Part shown: piece by piece, positions 10,397 through 18,353 of the stretch | Position numbering within the stretch: position 1 is the stretch's first letter | Layout: each line of letters begins with the position of its first letter | Made by a program: the position numbers and the translations under genes | Notes under the pieces: model-generated | The model's database searches: none | The model's input: only the letters and a program-made list of their open reading frames with translations | What the model was told of the DNA's origin: nothing | Source: Pseudomonas poae | Lineage (GTDB): Bacteria; Pseudomonadota; Gammaproteobacteria; Pseudomonadales; Pseudomonadaceae | DNA length: 64,000 nt | NCBI RefSeq assembly: GCF_001439785.1 | Contig: NZ_JYLI01000004.1 | Span: forward strand, 1 to 64,000 | Direction: 5' to 3'

Positions 10397-11341
10397 ATGA
10401 GCCGCACCGATTATCTGTTTGCCTTGTTCGGCAAAAGCGTTTCCCGCGATCCTGAGGGAAGAAACGCTCGGCTGCACTTCTTCGGCACCGTGCCCTTTGA
10501 CGATGGCACGCGGGTAAACCAGAGAGATGGCTCGCATTACCGCAGCCATCCTCAGGAACGGCTCCAGGCGCAGGAGCAGACGGTCGCGCGCCCCATGGTG
10601 GTGGCGGTGGTATCGATCAATGGTGGCGTGGGTCGCAGCACGTTGGTCACGGCATTGAGCAGCGGGCTGCAACGACTTGGCGAGTCGGTGGTGGCCTTGG
10701 ATCTGGACCCGCAGAATGCGCTGCGCCACCACTTCGGCGTAGAGGCCGAGCAACCCGGCCTGGGCCGTGCCAGCCTGCTTAATGCGCCCTGGACGAGCAT
10801 TGTGCAATCGGGGTTTGCCGGGTGCCAGGTCATCCCGTTTGGCAACACCGACAGCCATCAGAAGGAAAGCCTGCAGCGCTGGCTTACGCGTGAGCCGAAG
10901 TGGCTGGCGCAGCGCTTGTCGGCACTGGCGCTGGATGAGCGCGGCCTGGTGATCATCGATACCCCGGCCGGCAACAACGTCTATTTGCAGCAGGCACTGA
11001 GTGTGGCCGATATCGTGCTGGTGGTCGCTCAGCCGAATGCCGCCTGCCTCGGCACCCTGGACCAGTTGGATGCATTGCTGACGCCGTGCCTTGAGCGCGC
11101 TCCGGGTTGCCACGTTGTGATCAATCAAATGGATGATAAGTCGGCGTTCAGCCTGGAGATGTTCGAGGCGTTCAAGCAACGTCTGAGTGACAGACCCGTT
11201 GAAGTGATCCACTACGATCCCTCCATCAGCGAAGCCTTGGCTTTCGCATCCGACCCTTTGGATAACACACGAGCGAGCCTGGCGGGCGACGATATCAACC
11301 GCCTGTGTCGCCGGTTGATTGCCCGTAAAAAGCGTCTGTAA
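10397..11341 (+). CDS. bcsQ: Orphan BcsQ/WssA-like ParA-family ATPase
   Basis: This 314-residue protein has a MinD/ParA-type fold. The P-loop region at 75-82 reads NGGVGRST, so the signature lysine of deviant Walker A motifs is Asn and the second lysine is Arg. BcsQ proteins of cellulose operons are known to deviate here too (RGGVGTTS in E. coli). The switch I region (DLDPQNAL) and Walker B (GLVIIDTPAG) are present. The N-terminal DYLFALFGK resembles the short motif at the start of cellulose BcsP/BcsQ proteins. AAGGAG lies 8 nt before the ATG. In cellulose producers this gene is followed by bcsA/wssB, but here no synthase, BcsB or BcsZ lies on either side. It is either a remnant of a lost wss operon or an ATPase reused for another polar process. 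Confidence 0.8.
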   Translation: MSRTDYLFALFGKSVSRDPEGRNARLHFFGTVPFDDGTRVNQRDGSHYRSHPQERLQAQEQTVARPMVVAVVSINGGVGRSTLVTALSSGLQRLGESVVALDLDPQNALRHHFGVEAEQPGLGRASLLNAPWTSIVQSGFAGCQVIPFGNTDSHQKESLQRWLTREPKWLAQRLSALALDERGLVIIDTPAGNNVYLQQALSVADIVLVVAQPNAACLGTLDQLDALLTPCLERAPGCHVVINQMDDKSAFSLEMFEAFKQRLSDRPVEVIHYDPSISEALAFASDPLDNTRASLAGDDINRLCRRLIARKKRL

Positions 11342-11350
11342 TTGCCGTTT

Positions 11351-11506
11351 ATGCACGTAACGCCAGATGCTTATGCACAATGGCTCGGTGCCGCCTGTCA
11401 TGAAACAGCCATGACGTGGCGCCGTCTGCGTGACGTTGCAACTGCCTGTTTTGCGTGCGTTTTATTATGTGAACAAAAAATGACCAGGGCGGCTTGCGGG
11501 CTGTAG
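11351..11506 (+). CDS. Possible 51-residue ORF after bcsQ-like gene
   Basis: ATG at 11351, nine bases after the upstream stop codon, opens a 51-codon frame (MHVTPDAYAQWLGAA...) rich in Cys (5), Ala and Arg. No clear ribosome-binding site and no recognised family are seen. It could be a remnant of a following cellulose gene or chance. The rest of 11342-11581 holds only AT-richer sequence. Confidence 0.25.
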   Translation: MHVTPDAYAQWLGAACHETAMTWRRLRDVATACFACVLLCEQKMTRAACGL

Positions 11507-11581
11507 GGTAGATGACTACAGCGTCTGTAAATATTTCATCAACAGAGTTATCCACAGGGCGCAGCGTATGAACGCTGCCCC

Positions 11582-12769
11582 TTAATCGTGCTCGGCCAGC
11601 AACATCAGGTTGCGCGGGGTCAACGAAGGTTCGCAGAAGGTGCCCACCTCGACGGCGTAGCCCTGTTCCTGCAAAAACAGCGCGCGATCGAGCACCAGCC
11701 AGACTTCCAGTGGCCGTCGAAACAGCCCACGCAGCAACTCCAGATTTCTGACCTCTGCCAGACGACGCCAGCCTTGCGCCTCCAGGGTTTCCCACGGTTG
11801 CTCTCCTGTGGATAAACCCTTGAGGCGTGCCAGCTCCTTGCAGTAGTCGGCGTAGGATTTGTCCAGCCAACTGGCAGGCAATGAGGGAGTGGCGAGGTAG
11901 GCGTCGACGCCACGCAGTTGCCGTTGCAGGTGGTCGAAGCCCAGGCGCCAGGCCATGGAGCGGTCGCGCTGCTGGCGCTCGCGCTTGCCGGCGGTCACGG
12001 TTTCGGTGAGAGGCAAGCCGAGGTCATCGACCGAAAGGTGCAAGGCCGAGGCGCGGCCTGCGCCGGACAGTGGCTGATAGCGCTCGGCATTGATGCGGTT
12101 ATAGCAGCAAGGCGACAGGGCCAGTTGCTTGCAGCCGGCGGCGCTGGCCATTTGCAGCAGACGCACATGCAGGTCGCCGCAGGCGTGCAAGGCGATGGGC
12201 GTGTGCTCGGGGCCGATTGCCACGTCTGCCATCACGTCCTGCAGGCGGTGGGTGGCGGGCAGCCGATGGTGATCGCTCAAGGCTTGCCCGGCCGCGACTA
12301 GGGCCGGGTCGTATTCCAGGCACGTCAGCGCTTGCCCGGCGTGCAGCAGACGGCGGCCGAGGTGGCCTTTGCCCGCGCACCAGTCCAGCCAGTGCCTGGG
12401 CGTGTCGGCAAAGGGCAGGGCTGCGCCGAAGGCTTCGATCTGCTGCCACTTGCGGCCCGGTACGTCGACGTTCAAGCGAGAGCGGGCAGGCGCCAGAGGA
12501 TGAATCGGTAACTTATCCACAGCGCTCAGTTGCAACGCTTGTCGCGCCAGCTGTGGAAACGGTGCCGGTGCGGGCAAATCATGGGGTTGGTTGTGGCTGT
12601 CTTGCGCCTCGCCCAGGGTGCGTTGGCGCAGCCACGCAGCGAGTTGCGGATGCTCGGTTTCCCAGGGCAAGTACCGATGAACAAAGGGCCGTGGTCGCCA
12701 CAGCCCCTGGTGTTCGATCAGGAACGCATCCAGCGCGTGAAAGCGCGCCTTAACGTCCCTGGCAGGCAT
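11582..12769 (-). CDS. SAM-dependent methyltransferase, Methyltransf_32-like
   Basis: In this 395-residue protein the SAM-binding motif I is WLDWCAGKGHLG at about 147-158, followed by an acidic residue in LEYDPAL. The motifs IALHACGDLH and LALSPCCYN match the Methyltransf_32 family (GSTCD/METTL25 relatives). The substrate is unknown. The N-terminal 110 residues are less conserved in type, with an LPWETEHPQL stretch. The start overlaps the 3' end of the upstream permease gene by 20 bp, so it is probably co-transcribed as the last gene of the amino acid ABC operon. Whether it has any link to transport is unclear. Confidence 0.8.
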   Translation of the reverse strand: MPARDVKARFHALDAFLIEHQGLWRPRPFVHRYLPWETEHPQLAAWLRQRTLGEAQDSHNQPHDLPAPAPFPQLARQALQLSAVDKLPIHPLAPARSRLNVDVPGRKWQQIEAFGAALPFADTPRHWLDWCAGKGHLGRRLLHAGQALTCLEYDPALVAAGQALSDHHRLPATHRLQDVMADVAIGPEHTPIALHACGDLHVRLLQMASAAGCKQLALSPCCYNRINAERYQPLSGAGRASALHLSVDDLGLPLTETVTAGKRERQQRDRSMAWRLGFDHLQRQLRGVDAYLATPSLPASWLDKSYADYCKELARLKGLSTGEQPWETLEAQGWRRLAEVRNLELLRGLFRRPLEVWLVLDRALFLQEQGYAVEVGTFCEPSLTPRNLMLLAEHD

Positions 12770-13481
12770 CGACGCGCAGCCAGCGTTCCAGCAATTTGAA
12801 GCCGCGTACCAGGATGTAGGCCATCAGCAGGTAGAACAGCCCAGCGGCGAAGAAGATCTCCACCGGCAAATAGGTGCGCGCGATGATCGTACGGGCCATG
12901 CCGGTCAGTTCCAGCAGGGTCACGGTGCTGGCCAGCGCGCTGGCCTTGAGCATCAGAATCACCTCGTTGCTGTACGCCGGCAGGCCGATGCGCGAGGCGC
13001 GGGGCAGTATGATGTAGAACAGTGTCTTCGGCCTGGACATGCCCAGGGCGCGCGCCGCTTCGATTTCGCCGGGCGGAATGGCCTGGATCGCGCCGCGCAG
13101 GATCTCGGCGATGTAGGCGGCGGTGTGCAGGGTCATGGTGGCGGTGGCGCACCAGAACGGATCGCGCAGGTACGGCCACATGAAACTGTGACGCACCGTG
13201 TCGAACTGCGCCAGGCCGTAGTACACCAGAAACAGCTGCACCAGCAGCGGCGTGCCACGGAAGAAGAAAATGTAGCCGTAGGGCAGGGCGCGCACGTACC
13301 ACAGGCGTGAGGAGCGGGCGATACCGAGCGGGATGGCCAGCAGCAGGCCGGCGATGACGGCAATGGCCACCAGCTCAAGAGTCAGGGTGGCGCCCTGTGC
13401 CAGTTTGGGCAGCCACTTGATGATCACCGACCAGTTAAGGCCCAGGTCGAAGTGCGCCAGCCAGCTGTAGTCGCCGCTCAT
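12750..13481 (-). CDS. Basic amino acid ABC transporter permease (HisM type)
   Basis: This inner-membrane permease has 243 residues and about five membrane segments. The EAA loop that contacts the ATPase reads AARALGMSRPKTLFY. It belongs to the His/Glu/Gln/Arg/opine permease family, like HisM, ArtM and AotM. Its start overlaps the stop of the partner permease by four bases (ATGA), implying coupled translation and a heterodimeric channel. Confidence 0.93.
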   Translation of the reverse strand: MSGDYSWLAHFDLGLNWSVIIKWLPKLAQGATLTLELVAIAVIAGLLLAIPLGIARSSRLWYVRALPYGYIFFFRGTPLLVQLFLVYYGLAQFDTVRHSFMWPYLRDPFWCATATMTLHTAAYIAEILRGAIQAIPPGEIEAARALGMSRPKTLFYIILPRASRIGLPAYSNEVILMLKASALASTVTLLELTGMARTIIARTYLPVEIFFAAGLFYLLMAYILVRGFKLLERWLRVDACQGR

Positions 13482-14173
13482 TGGGTGCTCCTTGCAAAGC
13501 CGCGGGCGGCGCGTTTTTCGAGGAAGTACATGCCGGTCATGGCCAGCACTGTGAGACCCAGGTACATGAACGCCGCGACCATGAAGAAGGTGAACGGTTG
13601 TTTAGTGACCGTCACGCCGATCTGCGCGTGGCGCATGATTTCTTCAAGGCCGATCACCGACACCAGCGCGGTGTCCTTCATCAGGATCATGAACAGGTTG
13701 CCCAGGCCCGGCAGGGCGATGCGCCACATCTGCGGCATGATCAAGCGGGTAAAAATCCGATACCTGGACAACCCCAACGCTACACCGGCTTCGCGGTGGC
13801 CCTTGGGAATGGCGAGTATCGCGCCACGGAACACTTCCGTTGCATAGGCGCCAAAGCACAGGCCCAGGGCGATGACGCCGGCGGCGAACGCGCTGAGTGA
13901 CAGGTCGGGGATACCGAAGGTCTCGCCCAGGCTGCGCATCAGGTTGACGGTGCCGAAATAAATCAGCAGCACCCACAGCAGTTCGGGGATACCGCGCACG
14001 ATGGTCGAGTAAGTACCGCCCAGCCATTGCAACGGCTTGTAGGGGGACGTCTTGGCCAGGGCGCCGGCAAGGCCTAGCACTAGCCCCAGGCACAGGGCGG
14101 TGAGCGCCAGTTTGACGGTCATCAGCGCACCGGCGGCAAGCGCGGGGCCGAATCCGTAGAGATCGAAATTCAT
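13478..14173 (-). CDS. Basic amino acid ABC transporter permease (HisQ type)
   Basis: This permease has 231 residues from the ATG at 14173 (MNFDLYGFGPALAAG). An upstream in-frame start at 14203 would add ten residues but lies nearer the intergenic hairpin. The EAA motif is AGVALGLSRYRIFTR. With the next gene it forms the membrane pair of a HisQM/AotQM-type importer. Confidence 0.92.
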   Translation of the reverse strand: MNFDLYGFGPALAAGALMTVKLALTALCLGLVLGLAGALAKTSPYKPLQWLGGTYSTIVRGIPELLWVLLIYFGTVNLMRSLGETFGIPDLSLSAFAAGVIALGLCFGAYATEVFRGAILAIPKGHREAGVALGLSRYRIFTRLIMPQMWRIALPGLGNLFMILMKDTALVSVIGLEEIMRHAQIGVTVTKQPFTFFMVAAFMYLGLTVLAMTGMYFLEKRAARGFARSTQ

Positions 14174-14206
14174 GGTGTTTTCATATCGCGGCAGGCAAGG
14201 CAAAAG

Positions 14207-14232
14207 CCGGCGCGCTCAGGTGAGCGCGCCGG
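14207..14232 (-). terminator. Hairpin between binding-protein and permease genes
   Basis: A perfect 12-bp inverted repeat (14207-14218 with 14221-14232, 2-nt loop) follows the binding-protein gene. On the transcribed strand it is followed by CTTTTG. Such hairpins between SBP and permease genes (hisJ-hisQ in Salmonella is the classic case) protect the upstream mRNA or attenuate downstream genes. Confidence 0.7.
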
Positions 14233-14246
14233 GCAGGCCGTTCAGG

Positions 14247-14999
14247 TCATTCGATGCTGAACGGGAAGTACTTGTCGTTGATTTTCTTGTAGGTGCCGTC
14301 GGCCTTGATCTCTGCCAGGGCTTTGTTCAGGCGCTCGCGCAGCGGGTCGCCCTTGCGTACGGCGATACCGATCTTGTCGCTTTCCACCACAGGGTCACCC
14401 TTGAACTCATACGCAGAACCGTCTTTGCTCTTGAGCCATTCGTATTGCACGTACTTGTCGGCAAGAATGCCGTCCAGGCGACCGGACGTCAGGTCGAGGT
14501 AGGCGTTTTCCTGGGTGTCGTACAGCTTGGCTTCGGTGTCCGGCAGTTTGTCTTCAAGGTAGGTGCCGGCCAGCGTCGCGCGCTGTGCACCGATGACCTT
14601 GCCTTTGAGGTAGTCAGCATCGGGTTTGAAGTCGGTGGTGGCTTTGGGCGCGATGAACTGCAGCTTGTTGGAGTAGTAGGGGGCGGTGAAATCGACGGCC
14701 TGTTTGCGCTCATCGGTGATCGACAGCGAAGACACCAGGAAGTCGAACTTCTTGGCGTTCAAGGCCGGGATGATGCCGTCCCAGTCGGATACGTACACTT
14801 CGCACTTCTCGACTTTCATCTTGGCGCACAGTGCATCGCCGATGTCCTTGTCAAAGCCCACCACGTTGCCGCTGGCGTCTTTGTTGTTGAACGGCGGGTA
14901 GGCCGCTTCGATCCCCATTTTCAAGGTTTCCGCCATGGCCGTGGCGCTGAACGCCATCGAGACGGCCGCGGCCAGAAGGAATTTTTTATAGTTCTGCAT
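14247..14999 (-). CDS. Periplasmic lysine/arginine/ornithine-type binding protein
   Basis: In this 250-residue protein a signal peptide (MQNYKKFLLAAAVSMAFS, cleaved after AMA) is followed by a cluster 3 solute-binding protein: MGIEAAYPPFNNKD, GFDKDIGDALC, the two Cys of the ArgT/HisJ family (LCAKMKVEKCEVY), and SLSITDERKQAVDFT. The ATG at 14999 has GGAG 8 nt upstream; the frame is open for 52 further codons without signal-like sequence. It delivers a basic amino acid (Lys, Arg, Orn or His) to the two permeases. The exact substrate cannot be read from sequence. Confidence 0.93.
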   Translation of the reverse strand: MQNYKKFLLAAAVSMAFSATAMAETLKMGIEAAYPPFNNKDASGNVVGFDKDIGDALCAKMKVEKCEVYVSDWDGIIPALNAKKFDFLVSSLSITDERKQAVDFTAPYYSNKLQFIAPKATTDFKPDADYLKGKVIGAQRATLAGTYLEDKLPDTEAKLYDTQENAYLDLTSGRLDGILADKYVQYEWLKSKDGSAYEFKGDPVVESDKIGIAVRKGDPLRERLNKALAEIKADGTYKKINDKYFPFSIE

Positions 15000-15012
15000 G
15001 CATGTTGCTCCG

Positions 15013-15786
15013 TTAGCGGTTGCTGGACATGAATTGTTTGCAGCGCGCCGAAAGCGGGTTTTCAAACACCTGCTGTGGCGATCCTTGCTCTTCGACCAGG
15101 CCCTGGTGCAGAAACACCACTTCGCTGGACACCTGACGGGCAAACCCCATTTCATGGGTGACCAGCAGCATGGTGCGGCCTTCTTCGGCCAGTGCGCGGA
15201 TCACATTAAGTACTTCCTGGACCATTTCCGGGTCAAGCGCGGAAGTGGGCTCGTCAAACAGAATGACTTTAGGCTGCATCGCCAACGTGCGCGCGATGGC
15301 CGCGCGTTGCTGCTGGCCACCGGACAATTGCGCAGGGTAGGCGTGACGCTTGTCGGCGATGCCGACCTTGGCCAACAGGGCTTCGGCCACTTCGATCGCC
15401 TCGGCCTTGCTCTGGCCGAGCACACGGCGCGGCGCCTCGATGATGTTGTCGAGGATGCTCATGTGCGGCCACAGGTTAAAATTTTGAAAGACAAAACCGA
15501 TTTCGCTGCGCAGGCGGTTGATCTGCTTGCCGTCGGCGGCTTGCAGCTCGCCATTTTTTGCGGCCTTGAGCTTTAGCGCCTCGCCGGCCACCAGGATCTG
15601 GCCCTGGTGCGGGTTCTCCAGCAGGTTGATGCAGCGCAGCAGCGTGGATTTGCCGGAACCGGAAGAACCCAGGATCGAGATCACATCGCCGTCGCGGGCG
15701 GTCAGCGAGATACCCTTGAGTACCTCCAGCTCACCATAGCGTTTATGCAGGTTGCGGATTTCAAGCGCGGGCGTGGCCTCGGCCAT
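15013..15786 (-). CDS. Amino acid ABC transporter ATP-binding subunit (HisP type)
   Basis: The 257-residue subunit has Walker A GSSGSGKST, Q-loop FVFQNFNLWPHM, signature LSGGQQQR, Walker B VILFDEPTSALD and H-loop LVTHEMGFA. Insert and length match HisP/ArtP/AotP. It is the first gene of the operon ATPase - binding protein - two permeases - methyltransferase. Thirteen bases separate it from the binding-protein start. Confidence 0.95.
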   Translation of the reverse strand: MAEATPALEIRNLHKRYGELEVLKGISLTARDGDVISILGSSGSGKSTLLRCINLLENPHQGQILVAGEALKLKAAKNGELQAADGKQINRLRSEIGFVFQNFNLWPHMSILDNIIEAPRRVLGQSKAEAIEVAEALLAKVGIADKRHAYPAQLSGGQQQRAAIARTLAMQPKVILFDEPTSALDPEMVQEVLNVIRALAEEGRTMLLVTHEMGFARQVSSEVVFLHQGLVEEQGSPQQVFENPLSARCKQFMSSNR

Positions 15787-16342
15787 GTGGGGTCCTCATT
15801 GTGTTCGTTGCATTCGGCGCTGCGGGGCCGCCTTTCTGGCGAGGCGCCAAGCTAGCATAGCGTCCGAAGGACAGCCAACAGCGCGGCGGGCGGTTAAACG
15901 GTGGTCTGCGGCAGGGTGTCGCATCGGCACAGCGGCGTGTCGCGCCATCAACAACCGAACAACCGTTTGACCCGCAGAATGCGCAGGCTTTGCGTAAAAA
16001 AGGGCGCGATGGTGCCAGCTTTGGCCGGGGGTTGGAAGGGTTAACCGGGCAAACGGTGCACATCAGCCCTTTAATGGGGCGTCACGTACTTTTTGTGTGT
16101 GTTTTTGGTGCGCTCATGCGTCTTGAATGTGGGGTGCACGGTAACGCTATAGCGAAATGCCATTGTTCTCAATGACTTGCGATAAGCGTGGAAATGTCCT
16201 ACAGGCCGCGCCAGCTAAGGTTTCGTAACATTTTGGCGCAAATCTTGCGTAAAAAATAAAGAACGCCTCTGTTGGTTTCTTTTCACGAGAAAGCATCCAA
16301 ACCGGGCGGACCGTTTTCGCAATTCCTCGCAAAGGTGTGTCA
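15787..16342. other. Divergent intergenic region, ABC operon / gabP
   Basis: These 556 bp carry no convincing gene. The right part holds a sigma-54 promoter for gabP (separate entry). I found no GG-N10-GC element directed at the ABC operon in its first 200 bp. The centre is GC-rich on the left and AT-richer on the right. Short ORFs here lack start signals. Confidence 0.6.
16234..16248 (+). promoter_or_regulatory. Sigma-54 promoter of gabP
   Basis: TGGCGCAAATCTTGC fits the RpoN consensus TGGCAC-N5-TTGC with GG at 16235-16236 and GC at 16247-16248 (N10 between). The predicted start is about 16260, giving an untranslated leader of about 80 nt. No good NtrC palindrome is seen upstream, so the activator may be another enhancer-binding protein. 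Confidence 0.65.
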
Positions 16343-17734
16343 ATGAGTAGTACGCAAAGCTCCAATGACCTCGAACAGGGGCTCAAACCGCGTCACGTCA
16401 CCATGCTGTCGATTGCCGGCGTTATCGGCGCCGGTTTGTTCGTCGGCTCCGGCCACGCGATTGCTGCCGCTGGCCCTGCCGTACTGCTGGCGTATGCCGC
16501 TGCGGGCACGCTGGTGGTACTGGTGATGCGCATGCTCGCCGAAATGGCCGTGGCGTCGCCGGACACCGGTTCGTTCTCCACCTACGCCGACCGCGCCATC
16601 GGGCACTGGGCCGGCTTTACCATCGGCTGGTTGTACTGGTGGTTCTGGGTGCTGGTGATTCCGCTGGAGGCCAACGCGGCGGCGACCATCCTGCATGCAT
16701 GGTTCCCCGACGTGGCCATCTGGGCCTTCACCCTGATCATCACCTTGCTGCTGACAGCGACCAACCTGTTCAGCGTGAAGAACTACGGCGAGTTCGAGTT
16801 CTGGTTTGCGTTGATTAAGGTCGTCGCGATCGTGGCCTTCGTGCTGCTGGGCCTGGCGGCAATTTTCGGCATATTGCCCACTAGCCAGGTCAGCGGCGTG
16901 TCGCACCTGTTCGACACTCAGGGCTTCATGCCCAACGGCATGGGGGCTGTGTTGGCGGCAATTCTGACCACCATGTTCTCGTTCATGGGCACCGAGATCG
17001 TCACCATTGCGGCGGCTGAATCGAAGAACCCCGGAAAGCAAATCACCAAGGCCACCAACTCGGTGATCTGGCGGATCGGTTTGTTCTACCTGTTGTCGAT
17101 TTTCATCGTGGTGTCTCTGGTGCCGTGGAATGATCCGACCCTGGCGGCGGTAGGTTCCTACCAGACCGTGCTGGAACGCATGGGCATCCCGAATGCCAAG
17201 CTGATCGTCGACCTGGTGGTGCTGGTGGCCGTGACCAGTTGCCTGAATTCAGCGCTGTACACCGCGTCGCGCATGCTGTTTTCCCTGGGCCGTCGCGGTG
17301 ATGCCCCGGCCGTGGCCAAGCGCACCAACAAGAGCGGCACGCCTTATTGGGCTGTGCTGCTGTCGACAGGGGCTGCGTTCCTGGCGGTATTCGCCAACTA
17401 TGTGGCACCGGCGGCGGTGTTTGAATTCCTGCTGGCCAGCTCCGGCGCCATCGCGTTGCTGGTGTACCTGGTGATCGCGGTGTCGCAACTGCGCATGCGT
17501 CAGAAGAGTGTGGCGGCGGGGGAGAAACTCGAATTCAAGATGTGGCTGTTCCCTGGCCTCACCTACGCGGTGATGGTGTTTATCGTCGGCACCTTGACCA
17601 TCATGCTGTTCCAGGAAGCGCACCGGGTCGAGATCATCGCGACCGGGGTGTTGAGCTTGCTGGTGGTAACGGCGGGACTGGTCGTGGCGAGCCGGCGCAA
17701 GGCTCAGCGGGCGGGCGCTGCGGTACTTAACTGA
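16343..17734 (+). CDS. gabP: GabP, gamma-aminobutyrate permease
   Basis: A 463-residue amino acid/polyamine/organocation (APC) permease with 12 membrane segments. Long stretches match E. coli GabP as I remember it: RHVTMLSIAGVIGA, MRMLAEMAVA, DTGSFSTYAD, WLYWWFWVLVIPLEAN, NSALYTASRML and SSGAIALLVYLVIAVSQLRMR. The ATG at 16343 has AAAGG 7 nt upstream; a GTG at 16337 is less well placed. It imports GABA as a nitrogen or carbon source. The gene stands alone with a sigma-54 promoter and a REP-type terminator. Confidence 0.92.
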   Translation: MSSTQSSNDLEQGLKPRHVTMLSIAGVIGAGLFVGSGHAIAAAGPAVLLAYAAAGTLVVLVMRMLAEMAVASPDTGSFSTYADRAIGHWAGFTIGWLYWWFWVLVIPLEANAAATILHAWFPDVAIWAFTLIITLLLTATNLFSVKNYGEFEFWFALIKVVAIVAFVLLGLAAIFGILPTSQVSGVSHLFDTQGFMPNGMGAVLAAILTTMFSFMGTEIVTIAAAESKNPGKQITKATNSVIWRIGLFYLLSIFIVVSLVPWNDPTLAAVGSYQTVLERMGIPNAKLIVDLVVLVAVTSCLNSALYTASRMLFSLGRRGDAPAVAKRTNKSGTPYWAVLLSTGAAFLAVFANYVAPAAVFEFLLASSGAIALLVYLVIAVSQLRMRQKSVAAGEKLEFKMWLFPGLTYAVMVFIVGTLTIMLFQEAHRVEIIATGVLSLLVVTAGLVVASRRKAQRAGAAVLN

Positions 17735-17750
17735 GTTGATGTGGTTCCTG

Positions 17751-17784
17751 TGTGGGAGGGGCAAGCCTCCTCCCACATTTTATT
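17751..17784. terminator. REP hairpin/terminator after gabP
   Basis: TGTGGGAGG at 17751-17759 pairs with CCTCCCACA at 17769-17777 and is followed by TTTTATTTT. It has the sequence of a single P. fluorescens-group REP and the form of a rho-independent terminator. Confidence 0.75.
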
Positions 17785-17789
17785 TTGCG

Positions 17790-18203
17790 TCAGTCCTGGG
17801 CATTCACCAGCGACTGTGACGCCGCCACGTAATCGGCCTGGAACTGGGCAGATTCAATCCACGCCAACGCCGCCGCTTCATCGTCACTGTCCGTGGTCCA
17901 TTGCCGATACTCGATCAGCGCGGCCAGGATAAAGTCGGTGGCTTGTTCTTCGCCCTCCTGCTCCAGCACCAGCGCCAGCAACGGGTGCGCCAGGAACGCG
18001 GCACACATCGCCTGTTGGCTGGTTTCGCTGGCAGCGCGCATCTCCATGAACAACTCGGTCAAATCCACCGACTCAAGGTCGATACGATCGTCGTCACCGG
18101 CAAACGCATCCGGCTTGGTCGCCACGGCGCGCTGGGTGCGGTTCTGCTTGGCTTTGGCCTTGGCCCGATGGGCACGTTTTTGCTGCTTGTTCGGCGAGGC
18201 CAT
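17790..18203 (-). CDS. Hypothetical protein with basic N-terminus
   Basis: The N-terminal 30 of its 137 residues are strongly basic (KQQKRAHRAKAKAKQNR) and the rest is acidic and probably helical (DLTELFMEMRAA, AALIEYRQW). It has no signal peptide or membrane segment. The polarity suggests nucleic acid or ribosome association, but no family is recognised. It is convergent with gabP and divergent from the next gene. Confidence 0.75.
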   Translation of the reverse strand: MASPNKQQKRAHRAKAKAKQNRTQRAVATKPDAFAGDDDRIDLESVDLTELFMEMRAASETSQQAMCAAFLAHPLLALVLEQEGEEQATDFILAALIEYRQWTTDSDDEAAALAWIESAQFQADYVAASQSLVNAQD

Positions 18204-18353
18204 GGGGTCGGTTTCCTTGGATTGGGTGGGGTATTGAAGCGCAGGTTGGGGTAAATCCCAAGGGGTTATGTGAGGGGGCGATTCGCGGTGCTGCTATTGC
18301 TCCTTGCTTGTGCTGCTAATACGCTCGCGTCTGCATCGGCCCAGAGCTTCTTC

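Noticed and set aside
10262..11401. 379-codon minus-strand frame over the bcsQ-like gene
   Set aside because: The plus strand encodes a recognisable ParA-type protein with a good ribosome-binding site; the minus frame has no family features.
16100..16150. NtrC box for gabP
   Set aside because: Half-sites such as GGTGC occur, but no GCAC-N7-GTGC dyad fits, the best 15-mer matching only about half the consensus.
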